Source of the DNA: Ophioceras dolichostomum
Taxonomy: Eukaryota; Ascomycota; Sordariomycetes; Magnaporthales; Ophioceraceae
DNA length: 64,000 bases
Reading direction: 5' to 3'
Assembly: GCA_003049485.1 (NCBI GenBank)
Contig: PYST01000193.1
Location: 1-64,000 of the forward strand
The position numbers and the translations under genes are program-made. The notes beneath the pieces are model-generated. The model made no database searches and was not told the origin of the DNA. It worked only from the letters and a program-made list of their open reading frames with translations. The number at the start of each line of letters is the position of its first letter. Position 1 is the stretch's first letter. This document shows, in pieces, positions 33,875-44,480 of the stretch.

Positions 33875-34412
33875 CATGTATTTACCTAGGTAGGTACCTA
33901 TCTACTGAGCTACCTAGGTAATCGACTTTCCAGTGATTTATATCCTTAGGCAATTGGGGTCAGGGGAAGAAGTGAGGGGTCATCGGTATACTCTCCTGGC
34001 GCATCGTGTGAAGACCGTGTGATTCGCACAGTCTCACCTCGACTTCTCTGACAAATATAACGTCACAGTCAACTCTCCGGATGAGCCGCGATAACCAATT
34101 ACATCAAGAGGAGGACATGCTGCGGAACGCACATTGCGTGCATGCTCTGAAGTGCACATTGTCGAAAGAGAATCTGAATTAATAGCGATTGATCTCCATC
34201 CATGAATACTCTTCGACTGGCAAGACCGCTTCTGAGGCGCAAAGCGACACAAACATTCTCACCAGTTGTGAGTGCCATCCAACTTGTCTCGACGCTTATG
34301 GATGCATACGCTTCGTAGCTGGAAGCGAAGCGCAACGCGTATGGGCGACGAACAGAAGGATGGTGTTATTGACATTAGAGATCCTCGGACTCAGCTCGTA
34401 ACAAGACGCACC
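33875..34412. other. Intergenic LAS1 to glyoxalase II
   Basis: 538 bp holding the LAS1 3' UTR with its inverted repeat and the glyoxalase II promoter. No other gene is seen. Confidence 0.6.
33882..33921. repeat. Inverted repeat just 3' of the LAS1 stop
   Basis: TTACCTAGGTAG (33882-33893) and its exact reverse complement CTACCTAGGTAA (33910-33921) are separated by 16 nt, starting 8 nt after the LAS1 stop codon. Each arm contains the palindrome ACCTAGGT. It could fold as a hairpin in the 3' UTR. Confidence 0.85.
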
Positions 34413-35912
34413 ATGCAAATCAAGTCGATTCCTATGTGTACGTCAGCCTAACTCGAAAACGCTAGACAGCTCGCGGGAAGGCGCTTCGACTCTGGACTTC
34501 TGAGTATAGGCCTTGTGCACTCTCCAGACTGACGATTCACCCTCACTCCGTTGATGCAAACAGGGGTGGGAAGTAGTGATAACTACGCGTATCTCGTCAT
34601 CGATGACAAGTCCAGAGACGCCGTCATCATTGATCCGGCGAATACGGAAGAGTGAGTGCACGCGCGCCTCGACATTCTCGCTCGGGCTACATGCGCTTGA
34701 TGAGACTGTTCAGTGCTGACAACAGGCCTCGAAAACCACCAGAGTTGCTCCCGTCCTGAAGAAAGCCATTGACGATGGCGAGATCAACCTCACGGCCATT
34801 GTGAACACACATCAGTACGCAGGTCCCCCTCCATGTCTCGATCACATATTCCAGATGTCCACCGCACAGTTTACAAGCATGTGGTGACTGACCGAGAGCC
34901 GTTCCAGCCACTGGGATCACGCCGGGGGCAACAAGAAACTGGTACGCAGCCGTCCATGTCTCATCCCTCTCTCAACCCAACAGGACCACAGGCCGCAAGT
35001 GACTGACTGATGACAACACTACCGTCCTCCTGCCCTGCAGAGAAGCGCACTCAAGCTTCCGAACCTGCCAATTTATGGCGGCAAGGGCTGTGAGGCCGTG
35101 ACCAAGACCCCCGCCGATGGCGATGGCTTCCCGCTGGGCAGCATCCAGACCAAGGGGCTGTATACACCGTGTCACACCCAGGACAGCATCTGCTGGTTTT
35201 TGCAGGATGGGGAGGATCGAGTCGTCTTCACGGGCGACACGCTTTTTCACGGAGGTGAGCACCGAGTTTGACGGGTTTCCCTTGTTGCCCAAACTGTTCC
35301 GGATCGATATGCGCCTGTTTTTTTCGAGATGTCGCCGTTTCATAGCTGCTGGGATCACGGCCAGAGCTGACTAGGTCCCATATCCATCACAACAAACAGG
35401 GTGCGGGAAATTCTTCGAGGGCAATGCGGAGGAGATGAACACGGCGTTGAACAAAACTTTGGCCTCCTTGCCTGACGACACGCGGGTCTTTGTAAGGCAT
35501 TCCCTTATCTTTCTTTTGGGGGTGTGCTAGAAAGGAGATTGTCTGACTGACTTTGCCTCCCACCACCAGCCCGGTCACGAATACACGAAGTCCAACGTCA
35601 GGTTCGCCATCTCGGTGCTCCCCAGCGATGCGGTCAAGCAGCTGGAGGAGTTTGCGAACAGCAACAAGGAGACGCAGGGTAAATTCACTATCGGGGATGA
35701 GAAGGTATGTGGCCTATCCTTTCGGAACAACCTAGAGACATCCAGCGAGCTGTGAAAGTACGCAGTTTACTAGGTACACCTTGCTAACCGGGTCGCAGAA
35801 ACACAATGTCTTCATGAGGGTCGACGACCCCGAGATCCAGAAGGCGACGGGGGAGACTGAGCCATCTGCGGTCATGGCGAAGCTTCGGGAGATGAAGAAC
35901 AACTTCAAATGA
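34413..35912 (+). CDS. GLO2: Glyoxalase II, hydroxyacylglutathione hydrolase
   Basis: Eight exons: 34413-34437, 34564-34651, 34743-34814, 34908-34941, 35041-35254, 35400-35491, 35570-35704 and 35799-35912. They total 257 residues, the family length. It hydrolyses S-lactoylglutathione to lactate and glutathione in methylglyoxal detoxification. The metallo-beta-lactamase ligands are all present: THHHWDH at residues 60-66 (rebuilt across a splice junction), His118 in TPCHTQDS, Asp139 in FTGDTLF and His178 in PGHEYT. The N terminus reads [22 protein letters not shown], split after the first 25 nt. The correct acceptor of exon 3 is CCACCAG at 34742; the CAG 17 nt earlier creates a stop. The C-terminal [17 protein letters not shown] helix is the glutathione-binding part. 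Seven introns in so small a gene is high. Cytosolic, since no targeting sequence is seen. Confidence 0.95.
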
Positions 35913-37044
35913 CTCCCAGAGAAGGCCATGCTCTAGCTTGTCTCACTGATACATTCTAGCAGTGCTGGAGCTGGCATACAACTAGTCGTAGCCTCGTGGG
36001 CTGATTCGGGAGGGGGTGCGAGGTTTCGAGGGAGGTTGAGCATCGTCATCATCAACGTGTCTCACAACAGACAAAACGACGCTTCTTTTGCATGCTCAGA
36101 TATCAACGGCAGGTCACTTTCAACCTTGTAACTGTTTACGGAATTTGTCTCCCACAAGTCACCGTCACACACCTCTCAAGAGAGAATATACAGAGGTGAT
36201 GTTTCAAAGGGTGACTCGACGAGGAGTGAGCCCAGATCAGAAATCCAAAACTCGGATAGTTCATCTTGCTTCACTGTCCACACTTGCTCGTCCTGGGGTT
36301 GTAAGGAAACGGCAAGCTCTAGCAAATTCTGAAGCTGGTTTTTGATGATAAGTCCCCTCCTAGGGTAGAAGGAAGAGGAGAAGAAGCCTCATAGTGGCGA
36401 GGGAAGGTCGGGCGTTTGACAGAACGTAGGCTAGCGTGCCGGCGGATTGTCCAGGATCTTCACCGCCAGCTGGATGACGACGCAGGACTGCGGATGGAAG
36501 TAAGTTAGCATTTCGACCGTCAGCCGTTTGGCGATCGGCACCCCAGCTTACTTCCCACCCGGAATCCGGCATCGTTAGCCACCTGGCGGAGAAGATCCTG
36601 CACAATCCGCCGGCCCGCTGGCACACTTCCAACGAAAGCACTGGCAACGATGGGTATGACTGTTTTCGCGTCAGGTAATCCAGGTAACATGATCTCTTGG
36701 GTGAAGAAGAATATTTACCGCTCACATAATGGCCTAACATGTAATCTATGAGAGGTTGTGAGATGGGTGAAAGCATGTGTTGTGAGACTGGATTCTCACG
36801 TCGGTGGTATGGTCCGGTTCAGGACGCAGTAGGAGAGGGACATGGCAGCAAAGAAATTTTTTACCGTGGGAAAAAGCTCTGGCCGCTCGGACCATCGCAG
36901 CATTCAAACAGTGCGGAAACATCCCCGCCGTGTCATTGCGTGTCCCCGCACCTGGTCTCCACAACCCAAGATGCGTGCAAGCTGCTTGGTCGCGTTCCGA
37001 CATTGACAAACATCGTGCATTTCTAAGTCAACACCAAACGAAGC
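35913..37044. other. Intergenic with a long inverted repeat
   Basis: 1.1 kb between GLO2 and the EF-hand gene. It contains the imperfect inverted repeat at 36425-36626, listed separately. Short open frames exist around it on both strands but no family is recognised. Confidence 0.55.
36425..36626. repeat. Imperfect inverted repeat, two arms of about 82 nt
   Basis: The plus strand from 36545 to about 36626 and the minus strand from 36506 down to about 36425 align with roughly 64 of 82 positions identical (one gap). They share CTTACTTCC, CTGGCGG, GAAGATCCTG and ACAATCCGCCGGC. The spacer is about 38 nt (36507-36544). A transcript from either strand could fold into a long bulged hairpin. Read as protein, both arms give related words: IVSHLAEKILHNPPAR on plus and VVIQLAVKILDNPPAR then stop on minus. 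It may therefore be an inverted duplication of a former coding fragment. GT/AG-like sites are present but I could not build a convincing gene. Confidence 0.8.
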
Positions 37045-37937
37045 ATGGTGAGTCTTGTCCGGTCCCGTCGCAAACACTCCACGGCGCTCTAGTTTGTCGG
37101 TACTGATGGGAGGGATCATTATTACAGCCTGCGAAGCGCAAGGCTGGAGGCGGCAAGGCCTCATCGTCGGCCGCCGCCACGCCGGCGCCGAACAAGCGCC
37201 AGTCCAAGCTGGCCAAAGAGAACAACATCACGGCGCAGGAGGAGTCGGAGATCAAGGAGGCGTTCAGCCTGTTCGCGGAGCCCATGGAGGGCGTGAAGGA
37301 GGGTGTCATTCCCATCGAGGACGTGCGACGGGCCATGATGTGAGTTGCCCTCTCTGTGGCTATCCTACGCCTCCAGATGCCTCCCGACTCTGTGGAGTCG
37401 ACGAGCGACTCAGCTAACCCATATCGCTCCTCCCCGCGCGCCAGCGCCCTCGGAATCCCACCAAAGGACAAAGCCGAGCTCGCCGACTTCGTCTCGATCC
37501 TCGACCCAGACGACGAGGGCTTCGCCGAGTACAGCTCGTTCGTGGCCATCTGCGCGCTGAAGATGCACGCGCAGCACCGTACGTCGGACGCGCACGCCCA
37601 GGAGGTCGACGAGGCATTCGCCCTCTTCACCGGGGCGGGTGCGCGACAGCTGCTGCAGCGCCAACAACAACAACAGGGCCAGGACTCCTCACTGCAAGAA
37701 GGGAATAATAATAACAGCCTGGCGTCCGGAGGTGGGGGTGACGAAGAAGCCAACTCGATCATAACGCTTGCGCACCTCCGTCGTGTGGCCGCCATGCTCC
37801 GCGAGGACGACGACGACGTCGATGATGAGCTGCTGAGGGATATGATACTCGAGGCCAATGGCGGCGCGGGGGTCAGCAAGGGTGTGCGCCGCGACGAGTT
37901 CGAGGCTATCTTGAGGAGGGCGGGCGTGTGGAGGTGA
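37045..37937 (+). CDS. EF-hand-like (calmodulin superfamily) protein
   Basis: Three exons, 37045-37047, 37128-37339 and 37445-37937, give 235 residues. Exon 1 is just the ATG, followed directly by GTGAGT; splicing yields MPAKRKAGGGK. A basic Lys/Ala/Pro-rich N tail (about 1-35) is followed by a calmodulin-like helix (ESEIKEAFSLF, about 41-51) and two degenerate EF-hand pairs. The best loop, DPDDEGFAEYSS, lacks the acidic residue at position 12. The others lack the Asp/Asn pattern, so calcium binding is doubtful. The pattern is reminiscent of centrin-like or Rad33-like adaptors, but I do not assign one. A Gln-rich insert (LLQRQQQQQG) and Asn run lie between the lobes. The basic tail could direct it to the nucleus. 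The junction AT-C then GCCCTCGGA restores an EF-hand-typical AMIALGIPPKDKAEL. Confidence 0.82.
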
Positions 37938-39458
37938 TGAGCGCATGCCAAAACCCACGACGCGAGCCAAAAGCTAGGATCGGAGGAGACCGACACCCGT
38001 TCCTGAAGAAGCGGCTCAAATACATACATACCCCTTTACTTTGAGGAAACGGGTCGTATCATCCACCATCGACTACGCTCCCCACCACTTGCTCTCCCCG
38101 ACGAGAGCCGTGGCACAACACGTTCTCTTCCCTCGCGATCGTAAAACGAGCGTAGATAGGAGGGGGGATACGTAGCCAAAAACTTCGCGGGAATCAATCT
38201 GCGTATCACTGCCTGCCTGTGCATCACTGCCGCTCGCGTGCGCAATTCGCAAGATACCAACGGAAAGGAGATGCGTCTTTTTTTTAAGCGAGGGCGCGTA
38301 CGTGCTTGCTGCTTCGAAAACTCCTATTCTTTTATTTCTTGAAAAAAAATATCACCGCCCAGCTCAATCCCCGCGGTCCGGGGAAGAGGTGGGCGGTTAC
38401 GAAAAGTCGACTTTTCCTTCATACCCGGGAGGTTCGCTCGACCGGGAGCCGACGGACGTGGTGAATTACCAACTTGACCATTCCGTCGCATTGGGACGTC
38501 CGTCTGATGGTGAGGGAAGGAGTGGTCGGGGACCTTTATAAATCTTTATTCACGTGGGCCCATGCCCGCGTGGTGGCCCCGCAGTGCGACGACGACGACG
38601 GTGGTGGTGGTGGTGATGACACCGCATGCACGCACGCACTCATTCGGTGAGACGAGCGAGGGAGCGGCGTAGACAGACGTGCCCAGGCTGCGAACTATGT
38701 TAGGTAGTCCTGTCTGCCTTGACGCTCTGCGTCTACCGGACCACTAATAGGTTACGATACTGGTTACCACATCCCCATCTAGATCGTATCTACCTACCAA
38801 GTGCTCATCGGCCAGGGGACGTTGAAACCGGCGCAGTAGGCGGCATCCCAGATGCCACTACCAGGCCGGCACAGCGTCACTAGCGTTAGATGTGCTCAGC
38901 ACACGCGCATAGACAAGTGTAGGTAGGTTGTAGGTTGATGAATAAGATCAATATTATCCTGCCTGATATATTGCGAAAAGATGTAGATATGATGAGTGAG
39001 TTTGGTGTCAACGCCGGAGATATATGCAGATAAGAAGCCCTAATATGCAACACAGAAGCCTCTGAGAGGGAGGATGGATGGCTGGCGATTCTACCCTTTT
39101 GGCTGCTATCCATGGCAGGCTGCTTCCTCGTCCTCTCCTCCAGCCTCTTTTTAACACGCTGGGAGAGAGTGCTTACCCCCTCCTCCTGCTCCTCCTCATC
39201 AGACATGGTACTCCCGAAAATCATGCTACACCCACCGCTAGCATTGATCCACTACCCCTATTCAATGACCCCAAGGCACTGCCGGCCCGGCCTAACGAAC
39301 CTAACCAAACCCTCTTGCCTTCAAGCGGGCGCGGCTGGGTAGCCAGGTGTGGAGGTAGAGTAGATGCGTCGCATCCAAAATATTGATTCCGTAATACACC
39401 AGGAAATCCACAGGGTGGTGAATACTCCAAACTCATGATGATGATAGCTTTGCTCGAC
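37938..39458. other. Intergenic, convergent 3' flanks
   Basis: 1.5 kb between the convergent EF-hand and eIF4E genes. No firm gene is seen. A minus-strand open frame (38886-39224) starts with an acidic then basic segment (MSDEEEQEEGVSTLSQRVKKRLEE begins inside it) and could be a downstream exon of the eIF4E gene or chance. Confidence 0.5.
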
Positions 39459-40681
39459 TCACGCGGCACCGCCATCCCCCGCTGTAGGCTCCTTGATCTC
39501 AGGCGGCGGTACGGCAGCAGCGGCAGAGGCCGAGGCAGAGTTGGCCTTGGCGGCGGCGTCGCGGGCCTTCTGCGAGTCCAGCACGGCCTGCAGCTCGGGA
39601 GGGGCCTTGAAGCCGGCGTGGTCGGCGTGCTTCTTGTAGAAGTAGTTGTCGGGCTTGGGGCGGAGCTCGGGCGGCAGGTCCTCGAGGACGGCCTCGAGGA
39701 TGGCGTCGACGGACTTCTGCTGGGACGATTCGCGGTGCCAGATGGTGATCAGGTGGGAGGAGAAGCGGACGGAGAGGCCGACGCCGCAGATTTGGTCACC
39801 TGTTTTTTTGGGGGTGCCCGACGTCTTATGATTAGTTTTTTGGGGGGTTTTCGAGGCGGGGTGTTTATAGAGAACAGAGAAGAGAGAGGAAAAGGGGCAG
39901 GGCCAATACGCACCCTCGGCCAGCACGCTCTGCAGCTTCTCCCCGATGGCGAGCAGCTGGATGCGGGTCCAGAAGTCCGGGCCGAGGTTCTTGGGCACGC
40001 GGAAGGTCCAGCTGCCACCGTTGATGTTCCTACGATCCTCCCAGATGGGCTTGAACCCTTGCTTGAATAGGTAGATGGACTCGCGCATCTTGATCTGGTG
40101 CACGGGCGTGTTGTTGTGGTACCGCCAGAAGTCCTGCACCGACTCGATCTGCGTGTCGAGCTTCTCGAGCGTCACCTGGTACGCGCCATCGCCGCCGCTC
40201 TGCTGGTCTTTGTTGCTGTTGTTCTGCTGGCCGCTGGTGACGACAACCCCAAACAAAAGTTGAGCGATTAGCAGCTGGTCTGTTCGCTTGGCCTAAGGGG
40301 GTATGTAGGTAGGTAGGCACGGCACGGGCAGGTATTCAGGTGAGTGAGGCCCCGGGCCGGCGCTGGCCGGTGTGGCGGGCTGGCTGGATGGATGGCTGGA
40401 CGGCGGAGTGGCGGGATGGCTGGGTTGTGATATCATGCATCCCTTGCCTTGCAGAGGAGGGAAGAGAGGAATGGTTCAGCGGTATCGCTTGTTTGGCTGG
40501 CTTACGGGTCAAAGTAGACATCCCAGTAGTGCTGCGTGGGAAGTGCACGCATTGTCTTCAGGAAGTTGCGCTTGGCATCATCGCGCTGCTCGGCCGGGGA
40601 GCTCACACTCGGCGAGTTCGCATCGGAGCTCTGAGACAGGCCGGAAAGGCCGCGGGTGAAGAGAGCCGGTCGCATAGCCAT
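39459..40681 (-). CDS. eIF4E-family cap-binding protein, class II-like (4EHP/nCBP type)
   Basis: Three exons, 40681-40506, 40233-39914 and 39799-39459, give 278 residues. The family core runs from HYWDVYFD (51-58) through DFWRYHNN, LFKQGFKPIWED and GGSWTF to SVRF and ITIWHR. Compared with human eIF4E, Trp43 is kept (Trp53), Trp46 becomes Tyr56, and the cap-stacking Trp56 is Tyr77 (AYQVTL). The second stacking Trp is kept in KPIWED. A Tyr at the Trp56 position and the SVRF block resemble class II proteins such as 4EHP, which often act as translational repressors. The N tail is Ser-rich and the C tail Ala/Pro-rich. The start ATG lies directly after a pyrimidine tract ending CCTGCAG, so a 5'-UTR intron is likely. 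The last acceptor follows A/T-rich DNA (AAAAAAACAG). Confidence 0.9.
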
Positions 40682-43600
40682 ATCTGCAGGCGCGTGGTAA
40701 AGCAGATAAAAAAGAAAGCAAGGGCCAGGCGGGATAGAGGCGAGATGTTGTTTTGCGCCCCTGGTGCACTTGTTCGCCCTCCAGCCTTTTGTGTGGGGAG
40801 GGGGCGCTGGGGAAATTGGGAAAAGGGAAAGTCGGCTGTTGGTTTCAGCGACAGGTCCCTCGGCCGGTTTCGATTCGCTTAGGGCGCCGGGTGGCGGCAA
40901 CGGGGGACGCGGCGGGAGAAGCGACGGGGGTAGGGGAGGGGGAGGACAATGAGGTCAGGTCGGGCAGGAGGGACACCGAACCAGCAGCCAAGGTGAGTAA
41001 CCACAACCACGCGAGATGGGGGCTGGTGCGATGCAGACAGGTGGTGGTGCACTGCCCAGGATGGAATCGAATCGAATGGGGGTCGGTCGCCGAAGACGGT
41101 CGGTCGGTCGTAGATGGTCGGGATTCGGAGGCCACGGAGGGTTCCTGCGATGGCAGTCGGCAGGTTGCGTAAGGGAGGTGAGAAGAAGGAGGTTGAGGCT
41201 TGAGGCTCAGGGGGTCGAGACAGACGAATTGCTCGGCTCTGCTAGGATTGGTGCCGAATGGGATGGAGGTTGACGGAGGGGCAAAGGCGGATGCCGCTTG
41301 CGCGAAGTGGGCAGGCGGTCTGGTTGGTCTGGTTCGGGGTCACTGACAGGCCAAGGCCGGTTCTTTGGGTTGGCGCCTCTTCACAATTCACCGACTCGCC
41401 ACCACCAACTTCCTTTGTACCTCAAGCTCGCAAGCAACCAGAGCACAACAAAAGTACGACGTCCTATTTCGTCTTTCCTAAGTTTGGTCCTGTCAATGCA
41501 AATCCTAGAAAAGTGAAGGAGGGTCTGGTCACAGCGAGGCCCCGGCCATACGAGTGGTGGGAGGGGGGAGAGAACGGGAATATGCCTGCGATATTACTTC
41601 TAAGGATAGCAGATTATATACGACGGGCTATTGATCGGAGGCTTTTTATCAGATCAGAATAGACGTGCAATGCAAGAAAAGACTTGAGGCTCCGTGAAAG
41701 TCGGTCTACTATGATAGTAATATGGCGGAGATGAGACGAGGGGCAAGAAACCTTCCGCGGACTGGAGTAGAATGGAAGAAGAGGACCACAATGCCTCTCA
41801 GGAGCAGAGAGCAGCATCTCACCATCTAATACGTACCGTAGTATATTGCATCGGCGTCGAACCTGCAGCGAACAGCCGTGCTTCGAACCATTGGCCGGTC
41901 TTGATGTCCTTATTATTAACCAAACATCACACACATGGAGAGACGGCGATCAACCGCCACGACGATTTTACGACGCAGTCTGCTGTTGTGCTGTGCCCCG
42001 GTTCCCTGACCTGAAACGTCGTAGGCCTATTCCCCGAGCCAACTTCAGGCTCATGGCTCCGGAGATAGCTATGGGAAGCCCCACCCGAGAAGTCGGCACG
42101 GTGCTTGCGTATGAGTGCTTGTGAGTGCTTGGGTCGGGTGTTTCCATACGCGTGGGGATCAGGGTGGACAGTTTGGACAAAGATCAAAGAACAAAGAACA
42201 GAGAACAAAGAAAGAAGAAAAACGAGAGGAACAACTCTCGGCTCGCTGTTTCAACGGCCAATGTTTGCCGTTGTTGCTGTCGTCAATGCGCTCCACGCAC
42301 ACAAGCATGCATCGCATGGTATGGACGAGCCTCAGGTTCGGACGATGGACGATTAGAATCAAGATCAATTGCAACCTAAGGTAAGGTACAGAGGAGTGAG
42401 TAGTACTGCTCCTCTGTCCATCTGACTGTGCCTGACAGCGCGGGAGGCGCCGTCGCAGTACGGAGCCGAGACCACACCATCTGCCTGCTCGCAAGCGGGT
42501 GAACTGTCCGTTTAAGCTTGCTCTTGCTCGTTTCTCGCTTTGCATGCTTGCTTGTGTCCATGGAAGGAAGATGACTGTGATTGACATCATCGGGTTGAGG
42601 CTCACAAACCTTCTGGGGTTCATCGACCACATGCTCCGGATCGGAAACAGTTCAGGGCTTACTAGGAACTCCAATTGTGTGCAGAGTGAATCCCCATCAC
42701 CAATGCCTTTGGAATGGCGGGGATTTCCATCTTTGGAACCGAAGAACCTGAGGCTTCAGTCGAGACCTTATGGATGCGGTCCAGGCACTTACTAGCCCAC
42801 GGTATATGTATTCAGACATGGATCAGCTTCTTCATGTCATTATTACAGGCTCGGAGCTACACTCAATGCTGTTTGCAGGCGTCTGCCGCGCCACCGGGGC
42901 GGCCTACTGTGGGACCTGCCAGTGCCAAAACTAAAAGAACGGCGGCCGTTGATGGGTGGCCCCAGGCCGTGACCCGCTGGAGAAGAACCATTAATCGAAT
43001 CAATCCAGCACGAGTGAGCTCGACCGAGCCGCAACATTTGGGTCCCGGTTTCCCGGCCGCCTTCCACATCCGCATTCCGTACCGTGTGTTTAGATTCCAC
43101 TAGATCCGGCCGGCCACATCCAACTTCACTGTGGAAATGTTTCAGTGGCCGTCCAGACTCAGGTCACCCTCTGATGTTCCGATGTTTCCAGGCTGTACAT
43201 GCTCACTCATCGCAAGAAGAAAAAAAAGTCATTTCCTACTCGTCCCATGAAGGGGCTTTCTCTTCCGTCACTTCTGTGGGTGGCTGGAACTTAAACTAGA
43301 ATTTCTCGTCCTGCTCCTATTTTATCCAGCTCAGTATCGTTCCGAAGTGGTTCCTCACTCCAACAGCACCAGCACCACAATATAACACACCAGACGAAAC
43401 AACCGCAGCAGGTAGGCGGCCATATCACTCCGCCGCTTTTCAGCTCCACTGCTACATCCCTCCTCCAGTCCTCCGCCGTGTCATCACCAGTCCTCAGTCC
43501 CAAGCAAACAAGACGAGAAAGCAAGCAAGCATTAGTGCTGAGTGCTGAGGCGGCCACCAGGGACCGTTCTCGGAAAGAGGAAAAGGGAACAGTAACCCGC

Positions 43601-44480
43601 AACAAAACGGGCACCAACGCAACCCACTGCCCACCACTGCCCACAGTCTACCACCAAAAACCACCACCATCCACGCAGCCCCGAAAACCAACCAACGCTT
43701 TGAACTTTTAAAGTGTATACGTTTTTGCTCTGTCTTTCCCTTCCCCCATCCTGCCAAGCTCTTTTTCTCCATTTCCGGCTGCGAGCTGTGCCCAACGTTT
43801 TTACTCGGCCACTCACAGCCCACGGGGTTTTGTTCTGGTGCTCGCACGCCCTGTGTTGAGAAAGAAGCCTTGAATAAGGGGCCCCACTCCTGCGAACCTT
43901 CAGCTTCTGCTCCTCGCCCTCAGAAACAGAACAACCAGACCCGACCTGAACAGCCTCCTCCACATTTGCTATTGTTCCTTGTTACTCTCCTACCGCCAAC
44001 AATCACTTGACGGTGGGCAATTATTGAGGCCCCGCCGAGTTCCTTTCTCTCCCCGCGTTATTCATCGCCATTGTTTGTCCGGTCGAGAGTTTTTTTTGTC
44101 GGAGTAAGTCCCCCTCTCTTTCCTTGTTTCTCGTGAGCTCTCACTTCAACTGTTCTTTCCCCCTCCTCAGCCTCCTGAGATATCTCTTACTCTTACCCAC
44201 CACCGTCTCTTCGTCGTCACCTTTCACACAAGCATCACCACACCCGTCAACGTACTTCAGTTGTCAGTACTCCTGTCATGAATCATCGTCGCCATCGGCA
44301 TCTTTCTTCTCGGTGACTTCCTTGGCAGTCGTCGTCCTCTGCTACTACTACTGCTTCCTCTTGCTGCTCTTCTTGCCAGCACATTTTGTCTTCTTCCTCT
44401 CCCCCCTCCCTTCCTCTCCTCCTCGACTTCTTCTTTCTCTCCTCGATCATTCGGGTCGAATCTCATCACATCTCCTGAAG
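40682..44480. other. Long divergent intergenic region
   Basis: 3.8 kb between the eIF4E-like gene (-) and the Ser-rich gene (+). On the minus strand the first 250 bp probably form a 5' leader with a UTR intron. On the plus strand 43700-44480 is strongly pyrimidine-rich, like a long 5' leader. No gene is recognised between. Confidence 0.55.

Noticed and set aside
36360..36776. Minus-strand 138-codon frame
   Set aside because: It is made by the inverted repeat region; tested splice pairs gave inconsistent frames, so it is treated as part of the repeat finding.
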